This document shows positions 52,312 through 60,695 of a stretch of DNA of 64,000 bases, in pieces. The position numbers and the translations under genes are program-made. The stretch comes from Archangium violaceum (lineage in GTDB: Bacteria; Myxococcota; Myxococcia; Myxococcales; Myxococcaceae): positions 4,801,001 through 4,865,000 of the forward strand of contig NZ_CP069396.1 in the NCBI RefSeq assembly GCF_016887565.1. The letters run 5' to 3'. Numbering within the stretch: position 1 is the first letter of the stretch; each line of letters opens with the position of its first letter. The notes below the pieces were generated by a model that was not told the DNA's origin, searched no databases, and worked only from the letters and a program-made list of their open reading frames with translations.

Positions 52312-53331
52312 ATGAACACCCGCCTGCTCCTGCTGTGTCTGACCCTGTCTCCCCTGTGCGCGCTCGCGGACGCGGTGCGCGTGTCGCTCCAGCCCCGGGC
52401 CGCGGTCGGAAAGGGCCTGCCCGCCTTGCAGGTGCACATCGAGGAGCCCATCGCCGGCTTCGAGCTGAAGCTGAAGCGGGGTGACGGCCACGAGGTGCGG
52501 GTGAAGGGCGGCGGCGAGCCGGGCGTGACGCGCACCCTCTCGTTGGAGCAGCCCGAGGGCCGCTTCCACTACGAGGGCGAGCTGGTGGTGCGCTTCCCGG
52601 ACTCCCAGGAGGCCTCGATGCCGCTGTCCTTCGACACGGAGCTGCTCGGGCCTCCCCAGCTGACGGTGGCGCCGGAGGACGTGGACGTGGCGGGGCGCAA
52701 GCTGCGCTTCAGGCTGTCCCGGCCCGCCTCGCGCGCGCAGGTGACGGTGCTGATGGACACCGGCGAGAAGGCCTTCGACGGCGAGGTGCCCTTCCAGAAC
52801 GCTCCCGCGGGCACGCCGCTCGAGGTGAAGTGGCCAGCGGCGGAGGGCCGGGTGCTGAGCATCTCGATCAAGGCCTTCGACACCTCGGAGTTCTACAGCA
52901 TCGTGGACCTCTTCCCCTGGCGGGTGGAGATTCCCCACGAGGAGATCAACTTCCCCTCCGGCAGCGCCGAGGTGCCCGCGGGGGAGCGGCGCAAGCTGGA
53001 CGCCAGCCACGCGCTCATCGCCGACGCGGTGTCTCGCTACGGCCGCCTGGCGCAGATGCGCCTCTACATCCTCGGGCACACCGACACGGTGGGGGAGACG
53101 GCGGCCAACCGGGAGCTGTCCCTGAAGCGCGCCCGGGGCATCGCGGCTTACCTGCGCAAGAAGGGCCTGAAGCTGCCCATCTTCTACGAGGGCTTCGGCG
53201 AGCAGTCCCCGCGCGTGCCCACGCCCGACGAGACGGACGAGCCCGGCAACCGGCGCGCCGAATACATCCTGGCCGTGGAACCCCCGGCCCTTTCCTCCAC
53301 CCCCTTTCCGCCACAGTGGCGGAAGCTGTGA
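52312..53331 (+). CDS. OmpA-family C-terminal domain protein
   Basis: A 339-aa exported protein: signal peptide (LLLLCLTLSPLCALA), a beta-rich N-terminal region of about 200 residues, and a C-terminal OmpA domain (about 215-330) with INFPSGSAEVPAGERRKLDA, LYILGHTDTVGETAANRELSLKRARGIAAYL and YEGFGEQSPR...NRRAEYILA motifs, which bind peptidoglycan. It may tether the outer membrane or a secretion apparatus to the wall. GGAGGTGA lies 8 nt before the ATG. The next gene starts within 30 nt, probably the same operon. Confidence 0.87.
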   Translation: MNTRLLLLCLTLSPLCALADAVRVSLQPRAAVGKGLPALQVHIEEPIAGFELKLKRGDGHEVRVKGGGEPGVTRTLSLEQPEGRFHYEGELVVRFPDSQEASMPLSFDTELLGPPQLTVAPEDVDVAGRKLRFRLSRPASRAQVTVLMDTGEKAFDGEVPFQNAPAGTPLEVKWPAAEGRVLSISIKAFDTSEFYSIVDLFPWRVEIPHEEINFPSGSAEVPAGERRKLDASHALIADAVSRYGRLAQMRLYILGHTDTVGETAANRELSLKRARGIAAYLRKKGLKLPIFYEGFGEQSPRVPTPDETDEPGNRRAEYILAVEPPALSSTPFPPQWRKL

Positions 53332-53357
53332 TGTCCCCCTCCAAGGAGTTCCGACGG

Positions 53358-53801
53358 ATGAAGCGACTCGTGCCGCCTGCCCTGATCGCCCTCGCCGCCA
53401 CTGGCTGCATGCACTCGCCGGAGGCCCTCATCAACCCCACCGAGGAAGCCGGCAAGTGCGAGCTGGTCCAGACGCTCATGCGCGAGCGGGTGTCGCAGGG
53501 TCTCCTGTCCGAGCTGTCGGCGCAGGGGAGTGACGGGCCCGCGCAGGTGCTCGTCTTCGTGCGCCGGCCCGAGCAGGGCATGCTGGAGCGCCTCTTCCAG
53601 GGCGATCCCACGTGCGGCGGCCCCAACTACAGGGCGGTGCAGGACATCACCATGAAGGCCGTGGTGCTCTTCCTCCAGCCCCGGGGCAATGGCTACATCT
53701 ACGACGCTCAGCTCGCGGCCCCCAACGAGCTGTCGCTGGGCGGAGAGGCCAAGGGCGCGGTGAGCAGGGACGGCGGCGGCTGGGTCGCCTCGGGCCTCTG
53801 A
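53358..53801 (+). CDS. Small lipoprotein downstream of the OmpA-like gene
   Basis: A 147-aa lipoprotein with signal peptide and Cys (IALAATGCMHS). The mature part has two cysteines (GKCELVQ, DPTCGGPN) and VQDITMKAVVLFLQPRGNGYIYDAQLAA near the end; no recognised domain. The ATG at 53358 has AAGGAG upstream; a second ATG at 53331 overlaps the OmpA stop. The last 94 nt overlap the convergent marC-like gene. Probably an outer-membrane partner of the OmpA-like protein, inferred from position. Confidence 0.72.
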   Translation: MKRLVPPALIALAATGCMHSPEALINPTEEAGKCELVQTLMRERVSQGLLSELSAQGSDGPAQVLVFVRRPEQGMLERLFQGDPTCGGPNYRAVQDITMKAVVLFLQPRGNGYIYDAQLAAPNELSLGGEAKGAVSRDGGGWVASGL

Positions 53802-54454
53802 GACGTCTGGACCGGCTCCTCCTTCTCCCGGAGCAGGTCCTTGCCTCCGTCCGCGATGAACTGCACCGCGATGGCCGCGAGGATGAGCCCCATCACGCGC
53901 TCGAGGATGGCCACGCCCGACTGCTTGAGCACGCGCTGCACGAAGCCGGCGGCGCGCAGCACGAAGTAGCTCGTCACGAAGGTGAGGACGATCGCCACCA
54001 GCACGGGCACGGCCGACAGCAGATCATCCCCGCCACGGGCCATCAGCACCATGGCCGTGGCGATGGCGCCCGGGCCCGCCAGCAGCGGCATCGCTAGCGG
54101 CACCAGCGCCACGTCTTCCTTTTTCACGCTCTCTTGTGTCTCGGACGGCGTGGTGCGCGTCTCCGAGGGCCTCGCCCTCAGCATGTCCAGCGCGGTGATG
54201 AGCAGCAGGATGCCGCCCGCGACCCGGAAGGCGCCCAGCGACACGCCGAACACCTTGAAGATGATGCCGCCGAACATGGCGAAGAAGATCAGCAGCGAGC
54301 ACGCCACCACGCACGCGCGCCGTGCCGTGCTCCGGATCTTCTCCTCCGAGTCACCCGCGGTGATCGCCAGGAAGATGGGCACCACGCCGATCGGATCCAC
54401 CACGAAGAGGACCGCCGGGAGCGACACGAGGAACAAGGACAGCTGCTCGGACAT
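53708..54454 (-). CDS. MarC-family inner membrane protein
   Basis: A 248-aa membrane protein with six hydrophobic segments and the MarC/UPF0056 pattern: LFLVSLPAVLFVVDPIGVVPIFLAIT, GGIIFKVFGVSLGAFRVAGGILLLITALDMLR and LAMPLLAGPGAIATAMVLMA, then RVMGLILAAIAVQFIADG. Family function is unknown; old links to multidrug resistance are doubtful. The last 31 codons encode a Pro/Ser-rich tail that overlaps the convergent lipoprotein gene. It precedes, on the same strand, nothing obvious; the glycosyltransferase stop lies 9 nt upstream. Confidence 0.88.
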   Translation of the reverse strand: MSEQLSLFLVSLPAVLFVVDPIGVVPIFLAITAGDSEEKIRSTARRACVVACSLLIFFAMFGGIIFKVFGVSLGAFRVAGGILLLITALDMLRARPSETRTTPSETQESVKKEDVALVPLAMPLLAGPGAIATAMVLMARGGDDLLSAVPVLVAIVLTFVTSYFVLRAAGFVQRVLKQSGVAILERVMGLILAAIAVQFIADGGKDLLREKEEPVQTSQRPEATQPPPSLLTAPLASPPSDSSLGAAS

Positions 54455-54462
54455 ACGCCCCT

Positions 54463-55182
54463 CTACACCGTGAGGCGCAGCTTCCACACCATCGTCAGGG
54501 CCTCGAGGAAGATCTTCCGGCTCATCTTCGACTGCCCCACGCGGCGGTCCTCGAAGACGATGGGGATCTCCTTCACCGTGAAGCCCTTCTTCAGGGTGCG
54601 GTAGGTGAGCTCGATCTGGAACGCGTAGCCGGTACTCTTCACCGCCTCCAGGTCGATGGACTCCAGCACCCGCCGGTGGAAGCACTTGAAGCCGCCGGTC
54701 AGGTCCCTCGTGCCCACGCCCAGGATGGAGCGCGCGTAGAGCGAGCCGCCCCGGCTGATGATCTTCCGGCCGACGCCCCAGTTCACGGTGCCGCCGCCGC
54801 TCACGTAGCGCGAGCCCAGCACCAGGTCCGCGCCGCCCTGCGCCGTGTCCAGGAAGGTGGGCAGGTAGCGCGGGTCATGGCTGAAGTCCGCGTCCATCTC
54901 GAGGATGTACGTGTAGCCCGCGTCGAGCGCCACGCGGAACGCATGGAGGTAGGCACGCCCCAGGCCCTGCTTCTTCTCGCGGTGCAGGACGCGGATGCGC
55001 GGCTCCTTCGCCGCCAGCTCGTCGGCCAGCTTCCCCGTCCCATCCGGGGAGTTGTCGTCGACGACGAGGATGTCCACGCGAGGATCGGCCGCGAGCACCG
55101 CTCGGGTGATGGGCTCGAGGTTGTCCCGCTCGTTGTAGGTGGGGATGCAAACCAGCGCTGGATTCATCGCGCGGCGGGACAT
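54463..55182 (-). CDS. Polyprenol-phosphate mannosyltransferase-like GT2 glycosyltransferase
   Basis: A 239-aa family 2 glycosyltransferase without membrane tail: VCIPTYNERDNLEPITRAVL, DILVVDDNSPDGTGKLADEL, LEMDADFSHDPRYLPTFL (DxD) and a LTGGFKCFHRRVL motif. This matches soluble dolichol-phosphate mannose synthase (Dpm1-like) enzymes that make polyprenyl-phosphate sugars from GDP-mannose. It may supply a sugar donor for envelope glycans. The start is ATG 55182 or 55167; no clear ribosome site. Confidence 0.92.
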   Translation of the reverse strand: MSRRAMNPALVCIPTYNERDNLEPITRAVLAADPRVDILVVDDNSPDGTGKLADELAAKEPRIRVLHREKKQGLGRAYLHAFRVALDAGYTYILEMDADFSHDPRYLPTFLDTAQGGADLVLGSRYVSGGGTVNWGVGRKIISRGGSLYARSILGVGTRDLTGGFKCFHRRVLESIDLEAVKSTGYAFQIELTYRTLKKGFTVKEIPIVFEDRRVGQSKMSRKIFLEALTMVWKLRLTV

Positions 55183-55206
55183 AGCAGAGCGGCGTGGTGT
55201 CCGCCT

Positions 55207-56361
55207 CTAGACTTTCGCGGCGGGGGGGAGCAGCTCCAGCACCGACTCGGCCGCCCGGCCGGCGGCTCCGTGCTCCCCGAGCCGGGTGCGCACTTCCTCC
55301 AGCCCCTGGAGCATCTCCTCGCGTGGTGTGCCTGGCACCCACAGGCGGCGGATTTCGCTGGCGATGCGCTCGGGTGTCATGTCGCCCTGGAGGAGCTCGG
55401 GCACCACGCGGCGGCCGGCCAGCAGGTTGACGAGGGCCACGTGCGCCACCTTCAACATCAGCCGGCCCACGAGGTAGGTGACGAGCGAGACGCGGTACAC
55501 CACCACGAAGGGGCGCTGCATGAGCCCCGCCTCCAGGGCCGCCGTCCCCGAGGCCACGATGGCCGCGTCGCTGGCGCCCACGACTTCGGGGGCCTTGCCC
55601 TCCACCAGCACGGGTTGCACGCCGCTGCCCTCGAAGCGGGAGACGATCTCCTCGCGGGGGATGGTGGGCGCCACCGGCACCACGACCTGGAGCCCGGGGC
55701 GCTCGGCCACCAGCTGCTTCGCGGCACCCACCATGGCGGGGAGGATGCGGCGGATCTCACTCATGCGGCTGCCGGGCAGCAGGGCCAGGGTGGGCGTCTC
55801 CACGGGCAGCCCGAGCTTCTGGCGGAAGGCGGCGGCGCTGGCGGGGGAGGGCATCTGCTCCACCACGGGGCTGCCCACGTAGCGCGCGGCGACACCGGCC
55901 TCGCGGTAGAAGTCCTCCTCGAACGGGAGGATGCAGAGCATCCGGTCCACGAGCTTCGCGATCGTCTTCACCCGGCCGCGGCGCCAGGCCCAGATCATCG
56001 GCGAGACGTAGTAGGCGACGGGGATGCCGAGCTTCTTGAGGCGGGCGGCGAGCCGGAGGTTGAAGTCGGGGATGTCCACGAGGATGGCGCAGGCGGGGCG
56101 GCGCTCGGCGGCGGCCTGGGCCAGCCCGCCCATCACCTGGAGGATGCGTGGAATCTTGGGCAGCACCTCGGTGATGCCCATGACGTTGACCTCGTGGGCG
56201 CCGTAGAGGAGCTCCACGCCCTGGGCGGCGAGGCGCGAGCCTCCCATGCCGAAGAAGGTGAGGTCCGGACGGCGGGCCTTGAGGGCGGCGACGAGCTCGG
56301 AGGCGTGGGCGTCACCGGACGCCTCGCCGGCCACGACGAGAATCTGGGGGGCTGGGGACAT
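55207..56361 (-). CDS. lpxB: Lipid-A-disaccharide synthase LpxB
   Basis: A 384-aa GT19 enzyme: ILVVAGEASGDAHASELVAAL at the start, GMGGSRLAAQGVELL, VLVDIPDFNLRLA-type sequence (ILVDIPDFNLRLAARLKKL), YYVSPMIWAWRRGRV and ALLPGSRMSEIRRILP motifs. It joins UDP-diacylglucosamine and lipid X to the lipid A disaccharide. It is separated from the lpxD-fabZ-lpxA-lpxI run and on the opposite strand. ATG at 56361; a TAGGAT hexamer is 14 nt upstream. Confidence 0.95.
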   Translation of the reverse strand: MSPAPQILVVAGEASGDAHASELVAALKARRPDLTFFGMGGSRLAAQGVELLYGAHEVNVMGITEVLPKIPRILQVMGGLAQAAAERRPACAILVDIPDFNLRLAARLKKLGIPVAYYVSPMIWAWRRGRVKTIAKLVDRMLCILPFEEDFYREAGVAARYVGSPVVEQMPSPASAAAFRQKLGLPVETPTLALLPGSRMSEIRRILPAMVGAAKQLVAERPGLQVVVPVAPTIPREEIVSRFEGSGVQPVLVEGKAPEVVGASDAAIVASGTAALEAGLMQRPFVVVYRVSLVTYLVGRLMLKVAHVALVNLLAGRRVVPELLQGDMTPERIASEIRRLWVPGTPREEMLQGLEEVRTRLGEHGAAGRAAESVLELLPPAAKV

Positions 56362-56394
56362 GGGAAGCGGCGCGCATCCTACCCGAAGCGCCGC

Positions 56395-57003
56395 TCACGG
56401 CCACGTCAGCATGAGCCCCACGCCGTTGGGAGAGGGCACCAGCCGGGCGGTGAGCTGGGTATTCAGGCGCCAGTTGAGCCCCCACAGCACCGCGTCGAAG
56501 AGCAGCAGGAAGCCGCCTTGCAGCAGCAGGCTCTTGCCCCACCCGCGCAGCCTCGCCGAGTCCCTGTGCAGTCCGCGCTCCAGCAGGAATCCTCCGAAGG
56601 CGATGTAGCCCACGTCCAGTCCCACGTTGAGCAGGAGCACCTTCTCCATCTGTTGGCCCTCGGCCAGGCTGCGCGCCAGGTCCCACGTCTCCGGCGTGGC
56701 CGTGAGCTGCCCGTGGAGGCCGAAGCCCGCGATGGCCAGGTTCACCACGTTCCAGGCCGCGTTGGCCTGGAAGAAGGCCTGGGTCTCGCCCTGGGTGGCG
56801 AAGTGCCCCGCCGTGCCGGTGCCGATGTTCAGTACCGCCCAACCCAGCAGCACACTCATGGCTGTCTGGTTCAGCCGCACCGCCTGTGCGTTGTGCGTGA
56901 CGAGGAAGGACTCGGGAGTCACCTCGGCCGCCTGGGCGGCGAAGGACACACTCAGCAGGAGGAGCAGGAAGACCCGTCGCATGTACTGGGAAGAGGAGGG
57001 CAT
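56395..57003 (-). CDS. Small membrane protein of unknown function
   Basis: A 202-aa protein: signal or first membrane segment (VFLLLLLSVSFAAQAA), then three or four hydrophobic segments including AMSVLLGWAVLNIGTGTAG, VVNLAIAGFGLHGQL and LLLQGGFLLLFDAVLWGL. It resembles small uncharacterised integral membrane proteins (DUF6992-like by pattern, not certain). An earlier or later ATG (57003 or 56982) is possible. No neighbours of known function. Confidence 0.65.
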   Translation of the reverse strand: MPSSSQYMRRVFLLLLLSVSFAAQAAEVTPESFLVTHNAQAVRLNQTAMSVLLGWAVLNIGTGTAGHFATQGETQAFFQANAAWNVVNLAIAGFGLHGQLTATPETWDLARSLAEGQQMEKVLLLNVGLDVGYIAFGGFLLERGLHRDSARLRGWGKSLLLQGGFLLLFDAVLWGLNWRLNTQLTARLVPSPNGVGLMLTWP

Positions 57004-57236
57004 GGGCGCTCGTGAGGGGCCTCCTCAGATGTGTCAGGCGCTCACGAGTCGCGCGAGGCTGACCCTGGCTCTTGGTTCTTGTGTTCTGAGAAAAAAGGAG
57101 TAAGGGGCATCTCCCCCGGTCGCCGGGGGGTGGGATCGACTTCTGGGTCCAGACATGGAAGCGTTTCCCTGTGCGTCTGGTTGATCCGGAATTGGCTGTG
57201 ATCGTGCTTTCTGAATCGCGACAGAGGGGGCGACCG
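57004..57236. other. Divergent intergenic region with strong hairpin
   Basis: 233 nt between divergent genes. CCCCCGG (57113-57119) and CCGGGGG (57123-57129) make a 7-bp stem with a TCG loop. On the minus strand a TTTTTT run lies about 15 nt beyond the stem. No gene was seen. It may be a transcription boundary or a small structured RNA. Confidence 0.4.
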
Positions 57237-57860
57237 ATGTTGCAGGACAGCGAGGCTGCGGTGGTGGGTCGGTCCGCGGAGTTCTGGGCACGGGACTTCG
57301 CGCGGCGGATCTCCATGGTGAGGCCGGAGGACACCCTTCGCGGCATGTTCTGCAACGGTCTGTTGCGGTTCGCACGAGGACTCGGTTGCGAGAAGCAGCT
57401 GCGGCGCTGCCTGGCCGCGGGGGGCGAGGAGAAGTTCGTCGACTTCTTCAGCTATCCCATCGTCACGTACCTCCGGATGGTCTCCACCGTGCTGTTGCCC
57501 CTGGCGGAGCGGTACGGAACTGTCGAGGAGGCGCTGAGAGCGCTCGGGAAGCAGGCGATGGTGGACCTCCAGGGCTCCGCGGCGGGCAAGGCCCTGGCGA
57601 TGATGAACACGGGGGACATGCGGAGCCGTCTGGATGCCGTGTTCACGGCCTACCGGGTCTCGGTGAGCTTCGGCGAGCACACGCTGGCGTGGAGGGGGCC
57701 GACGAGCGCCCGTATCACCCTGAAGCGTGTGCTCATGCCCTGTCCGTTCCACGAGGGACTGATGCTGGCGGTGCTCGGCTCGGAGCACCTGCGCCCCGTG
57801 AAGGTGATCGGGCGACAGACGGGGCTGCTCGACTGTGAGTTCGACATCTTCTGGGAGTGA
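57237..57860 (+). CDS. DUF2378/TIGR02265-type myxobacterial protein
   Basis: A 207-aa soluble protein with the pattern of a family largely restricted to myxobacteria: RGMFCNGLLRFARGLGCEKQL, FSYPIVTYLRMVSTVLLPLA, EALRALGKQAMVDLQGSAAGKAL and DCEFDIFW at the end. Function is unknown; many paralogs occur per genome. ATG at 57237 has AGAGGGGG upstream. This gene is one of the best hints of the taxonomic group. Confidence 0.85.
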   Translation: MLQDSEAAVVGRSAEFWARDFARRISMVRPEDTLRGMFCNGLLRFARGLGCEKQLRRCLAAGGEEKFVDFFSYPIVTYLRMVSTVLLPLAERYGTVEEALRALGKQAMVDLQGSAAGKALAMMNTGDMRSRLDAVFTAYRVSVSFGEHTLAWRGPTSARITLKRVLMPCPFHEGLMLAVLGSEHLRPVKVIGRQTGLLDCEFDIFWE

Positions 57861-57875
57861 GCCTCTCCAAGGCCG

Positions 57876-58427
57876 TCACGCCAGGGGCGGCGTGTCCAGT
57901 GCGAGCACCATGCAGACACGGCTCGCGGCGGGTAATCCCGCGCGCGTCTCGTTCTCGCGGATGGCGCGCAGGCCGGGGCCCACCTCCTCGTCCCGCATGA
58001 CGCGGAAGCCCCAGCGCTCGTAGAGGGGGGCGTTCCAGGGCACGTCGCGGAAGGTGGTGAGCAGCAGGGTCCGGTAGCCTTCCTCTCGCGCCCACTGCCT
58101 CACCATTTCGAAGAGGGCCTGGCCCAGTCCCTGTCGCGCATGGGCCGGGTGCACGTCGATCTCCGCGAGGTAGGCCGTGCCATCCACCTCCTTGCAGAGG
58201 GCGAAGGCCGCGACCTCCCCGTCCGCCGCGACGGCCACCCACGCGCCGCCCTGTCGCTGGTACTCGCGCAGCTGCTCGGGTGTCTGCGCGTCCGCCTGGG
58301 CGATGAAGGGATGTGCCGACTGGAGGAACTGTTGCGCGGCGAGGTGCTCGAGCTCCGGCAACCTGGTCAGCTCATCGGGCCGGGCCCGCCGCAGGGTGTA
58401 GCCACGCCACGTCGTCTCCGCCTTCAT
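57876..58427 (-). CDS. GNAT-family N-acetyltransferase
   Basis: A 183-aa acetyltransferase: LRRARPDELTRLPELEHLAAQ, AYLAEIDVHPAHARQGLGQALFEMVRQWAREEG (acetyl-CoA binding with the RxxGxG/A loop as RQGLGQ) and LTTFRDVPWNAPLYERWGFRVM. Substrate unknown. The ATG has GAGG upstream. A short in-frame possible ORF (58442-58600) lies 14 nt upstream on the same strand. Confidence 0.91.
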   Translation of the reverse strand: MKAETTWRGYTLRRARPDELTRLPELEHLAAQQFLQSAHPFIAQADAQTPEQLREYQRQGGAWVAVAADGEVAAFALCKEVDGTAYLAEIDVHPAHARQGLGQALFEMVRQWAREEGYRTLLLTTFRDVPWNAPLYERWGFRVMRDEEVGPGLRAIRENETRAGLPAASRVCMVLALDTPPLA

Positions 58428-58793
58428 CGGGACCTCGTCGCTCAGTCGCTCGGCTCCGTGCCCTCGTATTCGGGGGAGGTGGCCTCGCCGGGATGCTTCG
58501 GATTCTCGCTCGTCCGGGCGTGCCGTTGGAGGTCTCGCTTCGCCTCTTTCCCTCTCTCTCGAAGACGTCGGATTTTTCCTGGGCTATGGGGCACCTCCAC
58601 CGCCAAGGTGGGGGCGGTCCGGTGCCGCTTCAAGGAGGCCGCGCCCCGCTCGTGGAGACGGCCTGCTTGAAGTCTTTCACTCCCGGAGAGAAGGCCCTCC
58701 ACTCGCCGGGCAGCCGGGCGAGTCGCGTCGCCGGGTGAGGGCGCGCTGGAGGGCGAGCGGACGAGATTCCTGACTGATGCACGCGGGCCGAAT
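58428..58793. other. Intergenic region with a possible small minus-strand ORF
   Basis: 366 nt. On the minus strand a possible 50-53-codon ORF (GTG about 58594-58600 to stop at 58442) would encode a charged peptide rich in Arg, Lys and Glu with a PEYEGTEPSD end; third-position G+C rises towards the end. It lies 14 nt before the acetyltransferase. Reality is uncertain. No RNA gene seen. Confidence 0.3.
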
Positions 58794-58811
58794 GTGTACA
58801 CTCGGCGGCCC

Positions 58812-60695
58812 TTGAAGACGCTTCTTCTGGCCGAGAGCCATCCGCCCACTCTGGAGCACCTCACCGGGTTGCTGTCTCAGGCCGGGTTCACCGTGCGTGC
58901 GGTGAGCGATCCCGGCTCGGCGATGGAGCACTTCGTCGCCGACAACCCCGACATGGTGGTGGTGGCCGTGGACATGCCGCGCCTGGACGGGGCGCACGTG
59001 GGCCACCTCATCCGCAACCACAGCCAGGGGGCGCGCGTGCCCATCGTGGCCATCGACAAGGGGCACCTGGGCCGGGCGCGCGGGGTGGCGGCGGTGTTGG
59101 ATCTCAAGGTGAACGCCTACGTGGCGGACCCGCTCAAGCCGGGCGAGCTGGTGGGCAAGCTGCAGTCGCTGGCGACCAGCTCCACGCGCAACGAAGTCCC
59201 GCTCAAGGGCGTGCGGGCCATGCTGGCGCGCCCGGCGGTGGTGAGCGGGGAGCTCAAGGGCTTCCCGCTGCCGGCGCTGCTGGTGTCGCTGTACCGGCTG
59301 CGCCGCGATGGCGTGCTGGTGGTGGCGTACCGCGATCTCACGCGGCGGGTCTTCTTCGCCCGGGGCGGCGCGGTGAACTACGACTCCAGCGCGAGACAGG
59401 ACGCGCTGCCCAACTACCTGCTGCAGCGTCAGGTGGTGACGGAGGTGCAGGCGGAGCGGGTGGTGCAGGCGCTGGGCTCGGGCCTGCGCATTGGCGCGGC
59501 ACTGGCCGAGGCCGGCGTGGAAGCGGCGGGCGAGGAGCTGCTCCAACTGTTGCGCGAATACACGAGCGATCGGCTGGCCCAGGTCATCGGCATGCGCGAG
59601 GGCCGTTACGCCTTCTACCCGGGCGAGGAGTTCCAGGCCGAGGTGGCCACGGTGGAGACGCCGGCGCTGGCGCCGATCCTGGATGGGGCACGGCGGGCCC
59701 TGCCGCTGAAGGTGATGGCGGCCCCGCTGCGCTCGCACCAGGCGGAGTTCCCGGTGCGCACGCCCGAGTTCGGAAGGGATCTGGGCGCGCTGGGGATGAA
59801 CACGGAGGACCTGAAGATCGCCATGCAGGTGAACGGGCGCATCGCGCTGCGAGACCTGCTGGCGCACGGGCGGGGAGATCTGCGGCGCGGGTACTCGCTG
59901 CTGTGGTTCCTCAAGCTGACGGGCTGCGTGGGCTTCTCCCCGACGCCGGTGGCGACCGGACCGGGCGAGGTGGTGGCCGTGCCGGAGTCCATCGCTCCGC
60001 GCAAGCGCAAGCCGCTGCCGCCGGAGACGGAGGCGTCCTTGCGCGAGGGCGCGGTGAAGATCATCACCGGCAGCTACTTCCGCTGCCTGGGGCTGGACAT
60101 CGCCGCGGACTCCGAGGCCGTGGAGCGCGCCTACCACGAGCTCGCCACGCGCTTCCATCCGGACAGCTACGCCGAGTTCGACACCTCGGAGACGAAGGAC
60201 CTGTTGGACTCGGTGCAGGAGAAGCTGTCGGCGGCCTACCGGGTGCTGTCGGTGGAGGAGAAGCGCAAGGCGTACCTGCAGTACCTCATGTCGCGCATGG
60301 ACGTGGGGCGCTCCACCACGGTGAACGTGGACGCGGAGATCATCCTGCGGCGCGGAGAGGCGGCGCTGAAGCGCAAGCAGTACCGCTCGGCGCTCATCCA
60401 CTTCGAGGAGGCGGTGACGCTCAACCCGCAGGAGCCCGAGTATTACTCGTACCTGGCATGGGCCACGTTCCTGGCGGGAACGGGGCCGCGCGAGGACCGG
60501 GCGAAGGCGGCGCAGAAGGTGCTCCGCAAGGCGCTCTCGCTCAACCCGTACCTGGAGCGGGCGATCATCATCTCGGCCATCATCGATAGCGAGATGGGTG
60601 ACGAATCCGGGGCTCGCAAGAAGCTGCTGAAGGTGCTCGAGCTCAACCCCAACGCGAAGCTCGCGAAGGCCGCGCTGCGCAAAGTAGGTCGGTGA
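58812..60695 (+). CDS. Receiver-like / DUF4388 / J-domain / TPR multidomain protein
   Basis: About 628 aa. Order: receiver-like domain (1-120) with a phospho-type Asp in VVVAVDMPRLDG but lacking the acidic pair and the usual Lys, so probably unphosphorylated; a DUF4388 pair (about 135-330); a DnaJ-like J-domain (YFRCLGLDIAADSEAVERAY, with HPD in TRFHPDSY); and TPR repeats (about 515-615). The C-terminus overlaps the ABC exporter by ATGA. TTG 58812 is preferred to GTG 58794 because TACACT lies 9 nt before it and the longer form adds six residues. A J-domain suggests a partnership with a DnaK-type chaperone. Function unknown. Confidence 0.8.
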   Translation: MKTLLLAESHPPTLEHLTGLLSQAGFTVRAVSDPGSAMEHFVADNPDMVVVAVDMPRLDGAHVGHLIRNHSQGARVPIVAIDKGHLGRARGVAAVLDLKVNAYVADPLKPGELVGKLQSLATSSTRNEVPLKGVRAMLARPAVVSGELKGFPLPALLVSLYRLRRDGVLVVAYRDLTRRVFFARGGAVNYDSSARQDALPNYLLQRQVVTEVQAERVVQALGSGLRIGAALAEAGVEAAGEELLQLLREYTSDRLAQVIGMREGRYAFYPGEEFQAEVATVETPALAPILDGARRALPLKVMAAPLRSHQAEFPVRTPEFGRDLGALGMNTEDLKIAMQVNGRIALRDLLAHGRGDLRRGYSLLWFLKLTGCVGFSPTPVATGPGEVVAVPESIAPRKRKPLPPETEASLREGAVKIITGSYFRCLGLDIAADSEAVERAYHELATRFHPDSYAEFDTSETKDLLDSVQEKLSAAYRVLSVEEKRKAYLQYLMSRMDVGRSTTVNVDAEIILRRGEAALKRKQYRSALIHFEEAVTLNPQEPEYYSYLAWATFLAGTGPREDRAKAAQKVLRKALSLNPYLERAIIISAIIDSEMGDESGARKKLLKVLELNPNAKLAKAALRKVGR

